Below, in pieces: positions 8,291-17,227 of a DNA stretch of 64,000 nt. The position numbers and the translations under genes were made by a program. This stretch comes from Pseudarthrobacter sp. NamB4. GTDB taxonomy: Bacteria; Actinomycetota; Actinomycetes; Actinomycetales; Micrococcaceae. Below the pieces are notes generated by a model, which did not search any database, was not told where the DNA came from, and saw nothing but the letters and a program-made list of their open reading frames with translations. Position 1 is the first letter of the stretch. Every line of letters starts with the position of its first letter. Where the stretch lies: NCBI RefSeq assembly GCF_005796185.1, contig NZ_VAHM01000012.1:62001-126000 (forward strand), given 5' to 3'.

Positions 8291-9577
8291 ATGGCACCTT
8301 TCCAACGCTCCCGCCCCGCCCCCGCCACCACCGCTTCGGATTCCGGCGGAATGTCCCTGCAGGCAAAGTGGGCGCTGGCCGGTGCCATCGGAGGGGGCGG
8401 CCTGGCGGGCGTCCTGGCAACGGGTTCGTCGGCGCTTGCCGTTTATTTCGCCAGGCGGGTCATTACCCCTGCCCGACAGCGGGCTGCTGACCAGGAGATG
8501 CTGGCCCTGATCCGGGACGGCCAGCGGCAGCAGGCGATTTTTGCCGCTACTGACGACACCACCGTGGACGGTGTGTACGGATTCTTTTTCGACGGCGGCC
8601 AGGGGCACGCGAGGATCGGCCGCATCGTCTCCTACTCGCCTGCGGACCGGACAGTGCTCCGTGAGGTTGAGGCGGTGTACGCCGGAGACCTCTCCACGGC
8701 CCGCCGCGGCTGGTGGAGCGGCGCTGTCTATCCTGACCCTGCCGCCGTCGGGATTCCCCACGAGGACGTGCTGATCGACGTGGAGCGCGGACAGGCCCCG
8801 GCCTGGTTGGTCAGGGCCGGGGGGACAGCGCGCACGTGGGCAGTGATGGTCCATGGACGCGGCGCCACCCGCCAGGAGGCGCTGCGTGCAGTGGGCCCTG
8901 CCCTGGAACTCGGGCTTACCAGCCTCTTGGTCTCCTACCGAAACGACGGCCTGGCTCCCTCCGCAGACGATGGACGTTATGGCCTGGGCACCACCGAGTG
9001 GCGCGACATCGAAGCAGCCATCGAATATGCCCTGGCCCACGGTGCGGAGGAGATCGTGCTGTTCGGGTGGTCGATGGGCGGTGCCATCTGCCTGCAGACC
9101 GCTGACCTGTCCCGTTACCGTCACCTGATCCGGGCGATGGTGCTCGATGCTCCAGTCACGGACTGGGTCAACGTCCTTGCCCACCACGCGCAGCTGAACC
9201 GGATTCCTTCCCTGGTGGGCAGGTACGGGCAGCTTATGCTGGGCCACCCGCTGGGGCGGCGGCTCACGGGTCTGTCGGCCCCGGTGGACCTGAAGGTGAT
9301 GGACTGGGTGTCCCGGGCGGTTGAACTGCGCACTCCCACCCTGATCCTGCACAGCGTCGATGACGAATACGTGCCGTACGAACCCTCCGCCATGCTCGCC
9401 GAGCGCAACCCGGAGATGGTGACCTTCGAGCCCTTCCATCAGGCGCGGCACACCAAGGAATGGAATGTTGACCGGGAACGATGGGAGGGCAGGGTCAAAG
9501 CATGGCTGCGGCGGCAGCTGGCGCCCAGGCTGAACCCCGGCGCGCTGGGCGGCTCACTTGCCGCCCGGAACCAATGA
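8291..9577 (+). CDS. Alpha/beta hydrolase, membrane-anchored
   Basis: A 428-residue hydrolase. A glycine/alanine-rich hydrophobic stretch (about 25-52) looks like one membrane helix. The core then shows the nucleophile elbow GWSMGG (about Ser261), an acid in LHSVDDEYVP and His in HQARHTKEWN near the end, completing a Ser-Asp-His triad. I start at ATG 8291, since the upstream GTG at 8240 adds 17 Arg/Gly-rich residues with no family look. The 3' end overlaps the convergent ybaK gene by 24 bases. Substrate is unknown; an esterase or peptidase role is possible. Confidence 0.88.
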   Translation: MAPFQRSRPAPATTASDSGGMSLQAKWALAGAIGGGGLAGVLATGSSALAVYFARRVITPARQRAADQEMLALIRDGQRQQAIFAATDDTTVDGVYGFFFDGGQGHARIGRIVSYSPADRTVLREVEAVYAGDLSTARRGWWSGAVYPDPAAVGIPHEDVLIDVERGQAPAWLVRAGGTARTWAVMVHGRGATRQEALRAVGPALELGLTSLLVSYRNDGLAPSADDGRYGLGTTEWRDIEAAIEYALAHGAEEIVLFGWSMGGAICLQTADLSRYRHLIRAMVLDAPVTDWVNVLAHHAQLNRIPSLVGRYGQLMLGHPLGRRLTGLSAPVDLKVMDWVSRAVELRTPTLILHSVDDEYVPYEPSAMLAERNPEMVTFEPFHQARHTKEWNVDRERWEGRVKAWLRRQLAPRLNPGALGGSLAARNQ

Positions 9578-10060
9578 GCTGATCGGTGCTGTGAGGGCGT
9601 CCGTGAGGCGGAGCAGGTCCGCGGGCGCGAGTTCAATGTCCAGCCCGCGCCTGCCGCCGGAGACCAGCAGCGTCTCCAGTGCCAGTGCGCTCGCATCCAG
9701 CACCGTGGGCGAGGGCAGCCGCTGACCAAGCGGCGAAATCCCGCCGAGCACGTAGCCGGTTCGCCGCTGTGCTGCGGCAGGGTCCGCCATTGCGGCTTTC
9801 TTCGCTCCCATCGCTGCTGCGAACGCCTTCAGGTCCAGGCTGCCGCTGACCGGCACAACACCTACCGCCAGCCTGCCTTCCACCTCCACAATCAGCGTTT
9901 TGAAGACCCGCTCGGGGTTGATGCCGAGGACTTCCGCCGCCTCCGCACCATAGCTTGCCGCGGCAGGATCGTGGGCATAGGGATGCAGCACAAAGGGAAT
10001 CCCGGCCGCCGCAAGTGCCGCTGTGGCCGGGGTTCCCTGGGCAGTGCTCCTCCGTGCCAC
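9554..10060 (-). CDS. ybaK: Cys-tRNA(Pro) deacylase, YbaK/EbsC family
   Basis: A 168-residue protein of the YbaK family, which hydrolyses cysteine mischarged on tRNA-Pro. Visible marks are RVFKTLIVEV (conserved Lys), VVPVSGSLDLKAFAAAMGAKKA and GYVLGGISPLGQ. The start is GTG 10060, 11 bases after the sufE stop. No ribosome binding site is evident, so translation may depend on sufE. Its tail overlaps the convergent hydrolase by 24 bases. Confidence 0.9.
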   Translation of the reverse strand: MARRSTAQGTPATAALAAAGIPFVLHPYAHDPAAASYGAEAAEVLGINPERVFKTLIVEVEGRLAVGVVPVSGSLDLKAFAAAMGAKKAAMADPAAAQRRTGYVLGGISPLGQRLPSPTVLDASALALETLLVSGGRRGLDIELAPADLLRLTDALTAPISSLVPGGK

Positions 10061-10071
10061 GCCGTGCCGGG

Positions 10072-10533
10072 TCAGGCGCGGACGCCGGAGGCCGCAGCCA
10101 CCTTGCGCTTGATCCGCCCTAGCATCGCGGTCATGCCCCGCATGCGCAGCGGCGTGATCGCCCTGGTGAGGCCGAGCAGTTCGGGCATGTCGTCCGGTAC
10201 GGACAGGATCTCCTCGGGCGAGAGCCCGTCGAGCCCCTCATGCAGCACACCGGCGAAACCCCGCGTGGTGGGTGCCTCGGCCGGGGCTTTGAAGAAGAGG
10301 CGCACCGCAGCCGGCCGGCCGCCGTCGTTCTTTTCCGTTTCGATAGTAAGGAACAACGGCGACTGGCACTCCACCACCTGCTCGAGCAGCTCGGGATGGT
10401 CGGTGAGCCGCTCCGGCAGCTCCGGCAGTCCTTCAGAGAATTCCAGCAGCAGCTGCAGCCGCTCGGGCTCGCTCAGGGCCTGAAAGTCGTCCACGATCTC
10501 CGCCAGGGCGGAAGGCAAGGCTTGAGTAGTCAT
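10072..10533 (-). CDS. sufE: SufE family cysteine desulfuration protein
   Basis: SufE accepts persulfide sulfur from a cysteine desulfurase for Fe-S cluster assembly. The acceptor Cys is in VVECQSPLF (about Cys56), and the fold signature includes FFKAPAEAPTTRGFAGVLHEGLDG and ITPLRMRGM. At 153 residues it is of normal length. It lies 31 bases downstream of a two-domain sulfurtransferase on the same strand, a recurrent pair in actinobacteria that supports a joint role in sulfur transfer. Confidence 0.9.
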   Translation of the reverse strand: MTTQALPSALAEIVDDFQALSEPERLQLLLEFSEGLPELPERLTDHPELLEQVVECQSPLFLTIETEKNDGGRPAAVRLFFKAPAEAPTTRGFAGVLHEGLDGLSPEEILSVPDDMPELLGLTRAITPLRMRGMTAMLGRIKRKVAAASGVRA

Positions 10534-10564
10534 CAGTACAAGTTTACGCGGGACGCAGTCCGCG

Positions 10565-11491
10565 TCAGACTCCTACCGCAACGGGAAAGGAACCGCGCTC
10601 CGCGCCCTTCACGATGGGAACACGGACCGCGTTGCCCCACTCGGTCCAGGAACCGTCGTAGTTGCGGACCGATTCGAAGCCCAGCAGGTACTTCAGGGCG
10701 AACCAGGTGTGGCTGGAACGCTCGCCAATCCGGCAGTAGGCCACCACGTCGTCGCCCGCGCTGAGGCCTGCCTCGCCCAGGTAAATGGCTTCGAGTTCCT
10801 CACGGCTCTTGTACGTTCCGTCGGCGTTGGCTGCCCGTGCCCAGGGCACAGAAGCGGCAGTGGGGATGTGGCCGCCGCGCAGTGCGCCCTCCTCGGGGTA
10901 GGCCGGCATGTGGGTGCGCTGGCCCGTGTATTCCTCGGGGGAGCGGACATCGATGAGCGGGCCCGTGCCCAGGTGCGCCAGGACGTCCTCCTTGAAAGCG
11001 CGGATGGGGGCGTCGTCCCGCTCCACTACGGGGTAGTTGCCGGGCGCTGGCGCCGGCTTGTCCTTGGTGAGTTCCCGGCCCTCGGCAAGCCATTTGTCCC
11101 GGCCGCCGTCGAGCAGGCGCACGTCCTGGTGGCCGAAGAGCGTGAAGACCCACAGGGCGTATGCGGCCCACCAGTTGGACTTGTCGCCGTAGATCACCAC
11201 GGTGCTGTCCCGGGAGATGCCCTTCGAGGCCGCGAGTTGAGCGAAGGCGGCTCCGTCCACATAGTCGCGGGTTACTTCGTCATTCAGGTCCGTGTGCCAG
11301 TCAATCTTCACGGCGCCGGGGATGTGGCCGATTTCGTAGAGCAGGACGTCCTCATCGGACTCCACAACAACCAGGTCGCCGTTGGCAGCGGCGCCGCTTT
11401 CGATTGCCGCAGCCAGCCACTCGGTGGAAACGAGCCGTTCCGGGTGCGCGTAGGCTGCGAACTTCTCATTCTGTTCAACGGGGTAGGGCAT
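10565..11491 (-). CDS. sseA: Sulfurtransferase (thiosulfate/3-mercaptopyruvate type)
   Basis: Two rhodanese domains in 308 residues. The N-terminal one (about 20-145) is structural, with [10 protein letters not shown] and [14 protein letters not shown]. The C-terminal one (about 160-295) has the catalytic Cys253 in [12 protein letters not shown]. The CRIGER loop resembles thiosulfate sulfurtransferases more than the CGSGVTA loop of mercaptopyruvate enzymes. GAAAGG lies upstream of ATG 11491. It forms an operon with sufE and ybaK and is divergent from zapE. Confidence 0.9.
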   Translation of the reverse strand: MPYPVEQNEKFAAYAHPERLVSTEWLAAAIESGAAANGDLVVVESDEDVLLYEIGHIPGAVKIDWHTDLNDEVTRDYVDGAAFAQLAASKGISRDSTVVIYGDKSNWWAAYALWVFTLFGHQDVRLLDGGRDKWLAEGRELTKDKPAPAPGNYPVVERDDAPIRAFKEDVLAHLGTGPLIDVRSPEEYTGQRTHMPAYPEEGALRGGHIPTAASVPWARAANADGTYKSREELEAIYLGEAGLSAGDDVVAYCRIGERSSHTWFALKYLLGFESVRNYDGSWTEWGNAVRVPIVKGAERGSFPVAVGV

Positions 11492-11706
11492 GATGTTGGC
11501 CTTTCATTGAGAACACGGGTATCCGCGGGACCGGCATAGGGACCTGCTCCCACACTAGCCAGCGCCCCCCGGCCCTGTCCGTATTCCGTTAACAGGACGA
11601 AATGTTGGCTTCATCACGCCGGGCAGCCAATGGCCAGCGGAACCGGGGACGGCTTCTTATTGCCGGTATCCTTTCTGGGGACCTCCTACCAGCAGAACGG
11701 ACCACC

Positions 11707-12744
11707 TTGGTACAGATCGAACAGCTTGCCGCCCGCACCCCGGCAGTTTCGGTGGATGAACTCCTCCAGGGCTTCTACCCTTCGCCGAGGTTTGGCCAGG
11801 TTTCCTTTGCCAGCTACCGGCCCGATCCCAGGCAGCCCAGCCAGGCCCACGCCGTGCGGGCTCTCCAAGGTTTCGCGGAGGGCGTGGGATCCGGTGACGG
11901 CGGGGGGCTCTTCAAGAAGCTGTTTGGCAAGAAGGATGAAAGCCGTGCCGGCATCTACCTGGACGGCGGTTTCGGCGTGGGCAAGACCCACCTGCTTGCC
12001 TCGTTGTGGCACGCTGCCCCGGGCCCCAAGGCCTTTGGCACCTTCGTGGAGTACACCAACCTGGTGGGTGCCCTGTCGTTCCGCAAGACCGTGGATGCCC
12101 TGAGCGGCTACAAGCTCGTGTGCATCGACGAGTTTGAACTGGATGATCCGGGCGACACCGTCCTGATGTCCCGGCTCATGCGCGAACTGGCCGACGCCGG
12201 CGTCAAGCTTGCTGCCACGTCCAACACCTTGCCGGGTTCCCTTGGCGACGGCCGCTTTGCCGCCGTTGACTTCCAGCGGGAAATCCAGGTGCTCGCGGAC
12301 CAGTTCGACGTGATCCGGATCGACGGCGAGGACTTCCGCCACCGTGGACTGCCCGCGGCCCCGGCGCCGCTCAAGAACAGTGAGCTTTCCTCGCACATGA
12401 AGGCGGAGTTCGACGGCAAGACGGTTGCCCAGGATGAATTCTCCACACTCATCCACCACCTGGCAGGCGTCCACCCCAGCCGCTACCGGCAGCTGATTGA
12501 CGGGATCGACGGCGTGGTGTGGCGCAATGTTGAGACCATCACCGAGCAGGCGGTCGCCCTGAGGTTTGTGGTGCTCGCCGACAGGCTCTATGACAAGGAC
12601 GTGCCCATCCTCGCCAGCGGCGTCCCCTTCGACCACCTGTTCACCGAGGAAATGATGACCGGGGGCTACATGAAGAAGTACTTCCGTGCCGTCTCCCGCC
12701 TCACCGCGCTGGCCCGTGAAGGCCAGAACCACGAACCTTCCTAG
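11707..12744 (+). CDS. zapE: Cell division protein ZapE (AFG1 family ATPase)
   Basis: An AFG1/ZapE P-loop ATPase of 345 residues with Walker A GGFGVGKTH (about Lys93), Walker B LVCIDEFEL and sensor-like AATSNTLP. ZapE works at the division septum in proteobacteria; the actinobacterial role is less clear. I choose TTG 11707 (giving MVQIEQLAART). The frame stays open to an ATG at 11602, but the codons between show only about 50% G/C in third position, unlike the gene body, so that stretch looks non-coding. The ribosome binding site is weak at either start. Confidence 0.88.
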   Translation: MVQIEQLAARTPAVSVDELLQGFYPSPRFGQVSFASYRPDPRQPSQAHAVRALQGFAEGVGSGDGGGLFKKLFGKKDESRAGIYLDGGFGVGKTHLLASLWHAAPGPKAFGTFVEYTNLVGALSFRKTVDALSGYKLVCIDEFELDDPGDTVLMSRLMRELADAGVKLAATSNTLPGSLGDGRFAAVDFQREIQVLADQFDVIRIDGEDFRHRGLPAAPAPLKNSELSSHMKAEFDGKTVAQDEFSTLIHHLAGVHPSRYRQLIDGIDGVVWRNVETITEQAVALRFVVLADRLYDKDVPILASGVPFDHLFTEEMMTGGYMKKYFRAVSRLTALAREGQNHEPS

Positions 12745-12756
12745 CAACTGTTCCGT

Positions 12757-13980
12757 TCAGGCTCCGGGCCGGGGGTGGCGCGGCTTCAGGACCGCACGGA
12801 CCAACAGGCCGGCGGCCAGGGCCCAGAATGCGGAGCCGATGCTGAAGAAGGCAAGCCCGGAGGCCGCCATCAGGAAGGTGACGGCCGGGGCGATCCTGTC
12901 CTCCGGGTCCGCCAGTGCGGCCGAAACTGAGCCCGCCAATGTCCCCAGGAGCGCCAGGCCGGCCACAGCTTCCAGCATGCCTGCCGGCGCTGCTGCTACC
13001 AGCGTCACCAGCGCCGCGGAGAACCCGGCCAGTACCAGGTAGGCAAGCCCGGACGTGAAGCCGGCAACCCAGCGGCAGTTCCTTTCCGGCCCCGCTTCTT
13101 CACCTGCTGCCAGGGCGGCGCTGAGCGCGGCGAGATTGATCGCGTGGCCGCCAAGCGGGGCAGCAAGTGCTGTTCCGGCGCCGGTGACCAGCATGGACGC
13201 TCGCCATGGGCTTTTATAGCCGAAGGAACGAAGGACGGCCACGCCGGGAACGTTCTGGGACGCCATGGTCACCACAAAAAGGGGAAGGGCGATGCCCGCC
13301 ATCGCCTGGAGGCTGAAGGCCGGTACGGTCCAGGCCAGGGCGGGGAGGAATCCGGCCGCGTCCAGGGCTGTGCCGCCGGCAGCAAGGGATATTCCGATCA
13401 CAGCCAGTGCCACCAAAAGGGCTGTGGGCACGGACCAGCGGGGCGCGAACTTCATCATCAGCAACCAGGAGATGATGACCGGCGCCACGAACAGCGGAAC
13501 GCTGCCCAGCGCCTTGAATGGTGCGAGGCAGAGCTGCAGCAGCACACCGGCCAGCATCGCCTGGGCAAGGGTCACCGGAATCCCGGCCATCTGGCGCCCC
13601 AGCGCAGGGACCAGGCCGGTCATCGCAATGAGTACCCCGGCGGCCAGGAAAGCTCCGACGGCAGCCGGCCACCCGCCGTCGGCCGTTCCCGACGTTGCCA
13701 GCAAAGCAGCGCCGGGAGTTGACCACGCCAGCGTCACCGGGACCTTGGACCGCCAGGAAAGCCAAAGCACACCAAGTCCCACTGCCAACGTCAGCGCCAG
13801 CAGCCCGGACGCCGCCTGCGCCGGATCGGCGCCCACTGCCTGCAGGCCTGCCAGGACCACTGCGAAGGAAGAGGTAAAGCCAACCAGGGCGGTTACGATG
13901 CCCGCCACTATGGGCCTGCTGTCAAGCTTTGGCTGCCCAGGGGACTGCTGCGCCTTCAGGAGTGCGGGGGACTTCGCCAT
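12757..13980 (-). CDS. benE: Benzoate/H+ symporter, BenE family transporter
   Basis: A 407-residue, very hydrophobic protein with about 11-12 predicted membrane helices. The BenE signature appears as VTLAWSTPGAALLAT, with LPLFVVTMASQNVPGVAVLR and APLGGHAINLAALSAAL. Family members import benzoate with protons. No aromatic catabolism gene is adjacent, so the substrate is inferred from family. The stop is 12 bases from the convergent zapE stop. Confidence 0.9.
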   Translation of the reverse strand: MAKSPALLKAQQSPGQPKLDSRPIVAGIVTALVGFTSSFAVVLAGLQAVGADPAQAASGLLALTLAVGLGVLWLSWRSKVPVTLAWSTPGAALLATSGTADGGWPAAVGAFLAAGVLIAMTGLVPALGRQMAGIPVTLAQAMLAGVLLQLCLAPFKALGSVPLFVAPVIISWLLMMKFAPRWSVPTALLVALAVIGISLAAGGTALDAAGFLPALAWTVPAFSLQAMAGIALPLFVVTMASQNVPGVAVLRSFGYKSPWRASMLVTGAGTALAAPLGGHAINLAALSAALAAGEEAGPERNCRWVAGFTSGLAYLVLAGFSAALVTLVAAAPAGMLEAVAGLALLGTLAGSVSAALADPEDRIAPAVTFLMAASGLAFFSIGSAFWALAAGLLVRAVLKPRHPRPGA

Positions 13981-14054
13981 ACGGGCAGATTACCGGCACG
14001 GCCGGGCGAACCTTCAATTGGGTGGATACTCAAGGCGCTGCCGGCCCGCGGGAC

Positions 14055-14105
14055 AGATTAAACGCAAAGGGCGCGGGTGCCGCCTCCCGGCGGGACCCGC
14101 GCCCT
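14055..14105 (-). terminator. Rho-independent terminator downstream of the MT0933-type gene
   Basis: AGGGCGCGGGT (14068-14078) pairs perfectly with ACCCGCGCCCT (14095-14105), and on the minus strand the stem is followed by TTTGCGTTTAATC. It ends the leftward transcript of the small antitoxin-like gene. Confidence 0.8.
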
Positions 14106-14141
14106 GTTGACGCACTGGGGGCAAAGCCCTGGACTGATCCT

Positions 14142-14405
14142 TTACGGAGTCCTGTCAGCCGGCGGAACCGGGTTGACGGGAGGGACCGGCGGAACCTGCC
14201 CGGCGGCAGGTGCCTGGCCCGGCGTTCCGTTCTTGTCAATGAGCTTGGAAGCGCCGTGCTGGATCTTGTCGATGTGACCGGAGTACTTGCGTCCGGTCTT
14301 GGCATCGACGAGATCGCCGGCCTTGCTGATGCCGTTCTTGATGGCCTGCTCGTTGCCGTGGATGAGACCCTGAGCTTTGCCCTTTAGGCCGTCAAATAGT
14401 CCCAC
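14142..14405 (-). CDS. Antitoxin-like protein, MT0933 family
   Basis: An 87-residue basic protein starting MGLFDGLKGKAQGLI, with the MT0933-type core AIKNGISKAGDLVDAKTGRKYSGH and a proline-rich tail. The family is labelled antitoxin from its mycobacterial member; no toxin gene is adjacent here, so a toxin-antitoxin role is unproven. I prefer GTG 14405 to GTG 14411 because AAGGGAG sits 6 bases before the former and abuts the latter. A perfect hairpin terminator follows the gene. Confidence 0.85.
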   Translation of the reverse strand: MGLFDGLKGKAQGLIHGNEQAIKNGISKAGDLVDAKTGRKYSGHIDKIQHGASKLIDKNGTPGQAPAAGQVPPVPPVNPVPPADRTP

Positions 14406-14611
14406 GAGCACCTCCCTTCAATCGCGGAGCCAGGTCGCTCCTCCGCATTCGATCTTAAGCCTGCGGGAATGGCCTGCCAAGGAAATCAGCGGCTTTGGGC
14501 GTTCGCCAGCAGCGGATGCACTCTCCGGGTTGGGCTTGCCCTGTCAGTCCTGGTTGTCATGGCGCTGTTTGGGGACCAGGAGTGACACTGCACCGGGAGG
14601 GTCTGGGCACG

Positions 14612-14637
14612 AAAAAAGCAGCTCCGGGGAGCTGCTT
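14612..14637 (-). terminator. Terminator of the five-tRNA operon
   Basis: On the minus strand AAGCAGCTCC and GGAGCTGCTT form a 10-base-pair stem with a 2-base loop, followed by a run of six T. It lies just downstream of the last tRNA of the leftward cluster. Confidence 0.85.
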
Positions 14638-14641
14638 GATG

Positions 14642-14713
14642 TGGGCGATACTGGGATCGAACCAGTGACCTCTTCCGTGTCAGGGAAGCGCGCTACCGCT
14701 GCGCCAATCGCCC
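14642..14713 (-). tRNA. tRNA-Val(GAC), copy 1
   Basis: The acceptor stem GGGCGAT/ATCGCCC, the T arm with GGTTCGATCC, and anticodon loop CTGACAC between CTTCC and GGAAG give anticodon GAC. No CCA is encoded. The gene body is identical to that at 14887-14958. Confidence 0.96.
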
Positions 14714-14753
14714 GGACCGGAAGACCGGCTGTTGGGATTGTAAGAAGTAAGAG

Positions 14754-14826
<73 letters not shown>

Positions 14827-14886
14827 GTATGAAGTGCGTTCCGGCCGGGGCCGGGCGTACTGCATGAAGCAAGTTTCCTTGCTTGG

Positions 14887-14958
14887 TGGGCGATACTGGG
14901 ATCGAACCAGTGACCTCTTCCGTGTCAGGGAAGCGCGCTACCGCTGCGCCAATCGCCC
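14887..14958 (-). tRNA. tRNA-Val(GAC), copy 2
   Basis: Same structure and sequence as the copy at 14642-14713: acceptor GGGCGAT/ATCGCCC and anticodon GAC. Two identical copies within one operon. Confidence 0.96.
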
Positions 14959-14995
14959 ATTGCATCCGGTTGACCGGAAACCATGGTTTTCACCG

Positions 14996-15066
14996 AGGTG
15001 GGTACGGGATTCGAACCCGTGTATACGGCTTTGCAGGCCGCTGCCTCGCCTCTCGGCCAACCCACC
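14996..15066 (-). tRNA. tRNA-Cys(GCA)
   Basis: The acceptor stem GGTGGGT/ACCCACC and anticodon loop CTGCAAA between GGC and GCC give anticodon GCA. The T arm GGGTTCGAATCCC is intact. Confidence 0.96.
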
Positions 15067-15113
15067 GTGTAAGCGTCGGTTCCGAAGAACTTTTGCTGCG
15101 ACAGTGTCCTGCG

Positions 15114-15186
<73 letters not shown>

Positions 15187-15245
15187 ATTTTGGAGGCCGG
15201 ATTCCCTGCCGTTCCCGGCATTTCCTCGCGTTCCAACGAGTAAAA

Positions 15246-15274
15246 ACAATATAGGAGGTTCAGGGATTCTCCAA
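15246..15274 (-). promoter_or_regulatory. Promoter of the five-tRNA operon
   Basis: On the minus strand TTGGAG (15269-15274) and TATTGT (15246-15251) are separated by 17 bases, a good sigma-70-type pair, about 60 bases before the first tRNA. Confidence 0.65.
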
Positions 15275-15487
15275 ATCGCCTGCAACAGTGCCGCGGGACA
15301 GGACCCTGCTTCCCAGCATTGGCGCGGAATCAGCGGAGTTACAGCTGTGTAATTCACGACGCCGGGATGGCACCTTGAGGAGTGGCTGGCAGGTCTGCCT
15401 GCGGCTTCCGGCTGTATCGTCCGGCGGCCTTGCTGCCCTGCCTTGCCACTGGCGGGGCAAGCCCTGCAGGGCCTGGCGGGCCGATTT

Positions 15488-15515
15488 TTGAAATGGGTGC
15501 AGAGTCCGCTAGCAT
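15488..15515 (+). promoter_or_regulatory. Promoter of tRNA-Val(CAC)
   Basis: TTGAAA (15488-15493) and TAGCAT (15510-15515) are 16 bases apart, and the second box lies 12 bases before the tRNA, as expected for a stable-RNA promoter. Confidence 0.65.
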
Positions 15516-15527
15516 TCAAATGCATCA

Positions 15528-15599
15528 GGGCGATTGGCGCAGTGGTAGCGCGCTTCGTTCACACCGAAGAGGTCACTGGTTCGAACCCAGTATCGCCCA
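15528..15599 (+). tRNA. tRNA-Val(CAC)
   Basis: The acceptor GGGCGAT/ATCGCCC and anticodon loop TTCACAC between CTTCG and CGAAG give anticodon CAC. It differs from the GAC copies mainly in the anticodon arm, and a strong terminator follows. Confidence 0.96.
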
Positions 15600-15608
15600 C
15601 CGCACAGA

Positions 15609-15649
15609 GGTCCGTTTCCGCTTGTTCGCAGCGGAGACGGACCTTTTTT
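15609..15649 (+). terminator. Terminator after tRNA-Val(CAC)
   Basis: GGTCCGTTTCCGCT pairs with AGCGGAGACGGACC (one G-U pair) around a 7-base loop and is followed by TTTTTT. A strong intrinsic terminator. Confidence 0.92.
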
Positions 15650-15704
15650 GTATGCGGACCTGTGCCTGGAGATTTTGTCGGCCCCCTGTGAAAGAGTCTT
15701 TTGT

Positions 15705-16565
15705 ATGACTGATCCACTTCTTGCCCATGCCACCGAATACGGCAGGATGTACGCCCGGTCCACGTCGGAGCAGTTTTCGGTGCCGTCCATCACTACCGTT
15801 ATCAGCCAGCAGCCGCACGGGCTGGACGGGTGGTTCGGCTACATGGGTGCGAGCAGCCTGGCCAACGATCCCCTGCTGTCGGACTGCCTGGGGAGCCCCG
15901 CCAAGATCAAGCAGGCCGTCAACCGTGCCGCCAAAGCCGCCGAGACTTACCGGGATGAGGCAGCGAAGCGCGGAGACCGCGTGCATACCTACTGTGAGCA
16001 GGTCGCACTGCGCGCGTTGGGCCGCCCGCACAGCATGAAGGAAGCCCGGGAGGCCCTGGCAGCCAATGGTGAGGAAGCGTTCGCTGTGCGGTTCGACGAA
16101 TGGTGGGAACTGTTCAGGGTGGAACCCATCGCGCCCGAAATCACTGTCTGGAACAATGCCGTGGGCTACGCCGGAACGCTCGATCTGGTGGCCCGCATCA
16201 ATGGGCGCATCTGCCTGATCGATTACAAGACCAAGGGAACCACCCGCGACGGCCTGGTCAAGCCGCTCGATGACAAGGTGGTGATGCAGCTGGTCGCCGG
16301 CATGAAGGCCGAGGAGAGCCTGGTGGATCCGGTGGCCGGAAGCTGGGAGCCGTGGAAGTACGGTGAGAACCCTGTCCTGCTGGCTGTCGCCATCGGGGAA
16401 ACCGAAGTCCGTCCCGTCCGGGCCAACCCGGAAGTCCTGAAGCATCACTGGTGGAAGTTCTGTGCGCTCCGGCGGGTGTGGGAGCTCTCGGCAGACACGA
16501 TCAGTGCCGGCGCTGCACTGCTTCCCATCGCACCGCCGCCGCTGGCACAGGCGAAGTCCGCCTAA
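15705..16565 (+). CDS. PD-(D/E)XK nuclease-like protein
   Basis: A 286-residue protein with the PD-(D/E)XK pattern GYAGTLDLVARING...CLIDYKTKGT: the Asp of GTLD, then the Asp-x-Lys of IDYKTK, preceded by Glu in the APEITVWN strand. This arrangement is typical of RecB/Cas4-like nuclease domains. It has no helicase domain and stands alone, so its substrate is unknown. I start at ATG 15705 (MTDPLLAHATEYGR). It sits just after the tRNA-Val terminator and upstream of def. Confidence 0.8.
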   Translation: MTDPLLAHATEYGRMYARSTSEQFSVPSITTVISQQPHGLDGWFGYMGASSLANDPLLSDCLGSPAKIKQAVNRAAKAAETYRDEAAKRGDRVHTYCEQVALRALGRPHSMKEAREALAANGEEAFAVRFDEWWELFRVEPIAPEITVWNNAVGYAGTLDLVARINGRICLIDYKTKGTTRDGLVKPLDDKVVMQLVAGMKAEESLVDPVAGSWEPWKYGENPVLLAVAIGETEVRPVRANPEVLKHHWWKFCALRRVWELSADTISAGAALLPIAPPPLAQAKSA

Positions 16566-16627
16566 CGCCGGGCTGCGCCTAAACTGGACTGTCCCCCTTT
16601 GCCGTCAACCGTGAGGAAATACTGTCC

Positions 16628-17227
16628 ATGGCGATCCTGAATATCCGCATCATCGGCGATCCTGTGCTCCGAACAGTGGCCGATCCCGTGACGGATTTCG
16701 GGCCTGAACTGGCCAAGCTGGTAGCGGACATGACCGAAACCATGGAGGACGTGGACGGTGCGGGCCTGGCAGCGCCGCAGGTAGGCGTGAGCCAGCGGGT
16801 CTTCACGTACCGCATCGACGGCGTCGAAGGCCACATAATCAACCCTGTGCTGGAGAACAGCGAGGACTTCCAGCCGGACCAGGTGGAAGGCTGCCTGTCC
16901 ATCCCCGGCCTTGGCTTTCCCGTGCGGCGCTTCCGTGCCACCCGTGTCACGGGGGTGGACCTCCACGGAAACCCGGTCACTGTCGAGGGGGAAGGGTTGC
17001 TGGCACGCTGCTTCCAGCATGAAAATGACCATCTGGACGGCATCCTCTATACCGATCGGCTCGAAGGCGAGGACCGGAAGGCTGCCCTGCGCTCCATCCG
17101 CAACGCCAACTACGATTCGATCACTGAGCGGACCACGGCGAAGCGCGCCAAGACGGTCGGCTCCAGTTTCGGCGGCTCCGCACCCGGCTCCAGCTTCGGT
17201 GCCGGGACGGCCGGTACCGCAGGGTGA
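16628..17227 (+). CDS. def: Peptide deformylase
   Basis: Removes the formyl group from nascent N-terminal methionine. The three family motifs are present: GAGLAAPQVG (about 44-53), EGCLSIPG with the metal-ligand Cys89, and QHENDHLDG with His131, Glu132 and His135. The last 25 residues form a Ser/Gly-rich tail (SSFGGSAPGSSFG) beyond the usual domain. The stop overlaps the fmt start as GTGA, so deformylase and formyltransferase are coupled. Confidence 0.96.
   Translation: MAILNIRIIGDPVLRTVADPVTDFGPELAKLVADMTETMEDVDGAGLAAPQVGVSQRVFTYRIDGVEGHIINPVLENSEDFQPDQVEGCLSIPGLGFPVRRFRATRVTGVDLHGNPVTVEGEGLLARCFQHENDHLDGILYTDRLEGEDRKAALRSIRNANYDSITERTTAKRAKTVGSSFGGSAPGSSFGAGTAGTAG

Noticed and set aside
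14142..14405. A toxin-antitoxin pair at the MT0933-type gene
   Set aside because: The family name suggests an antitoxin, but no toxin-sized gene overlaps or adjoins it; it has its own start and terminator.
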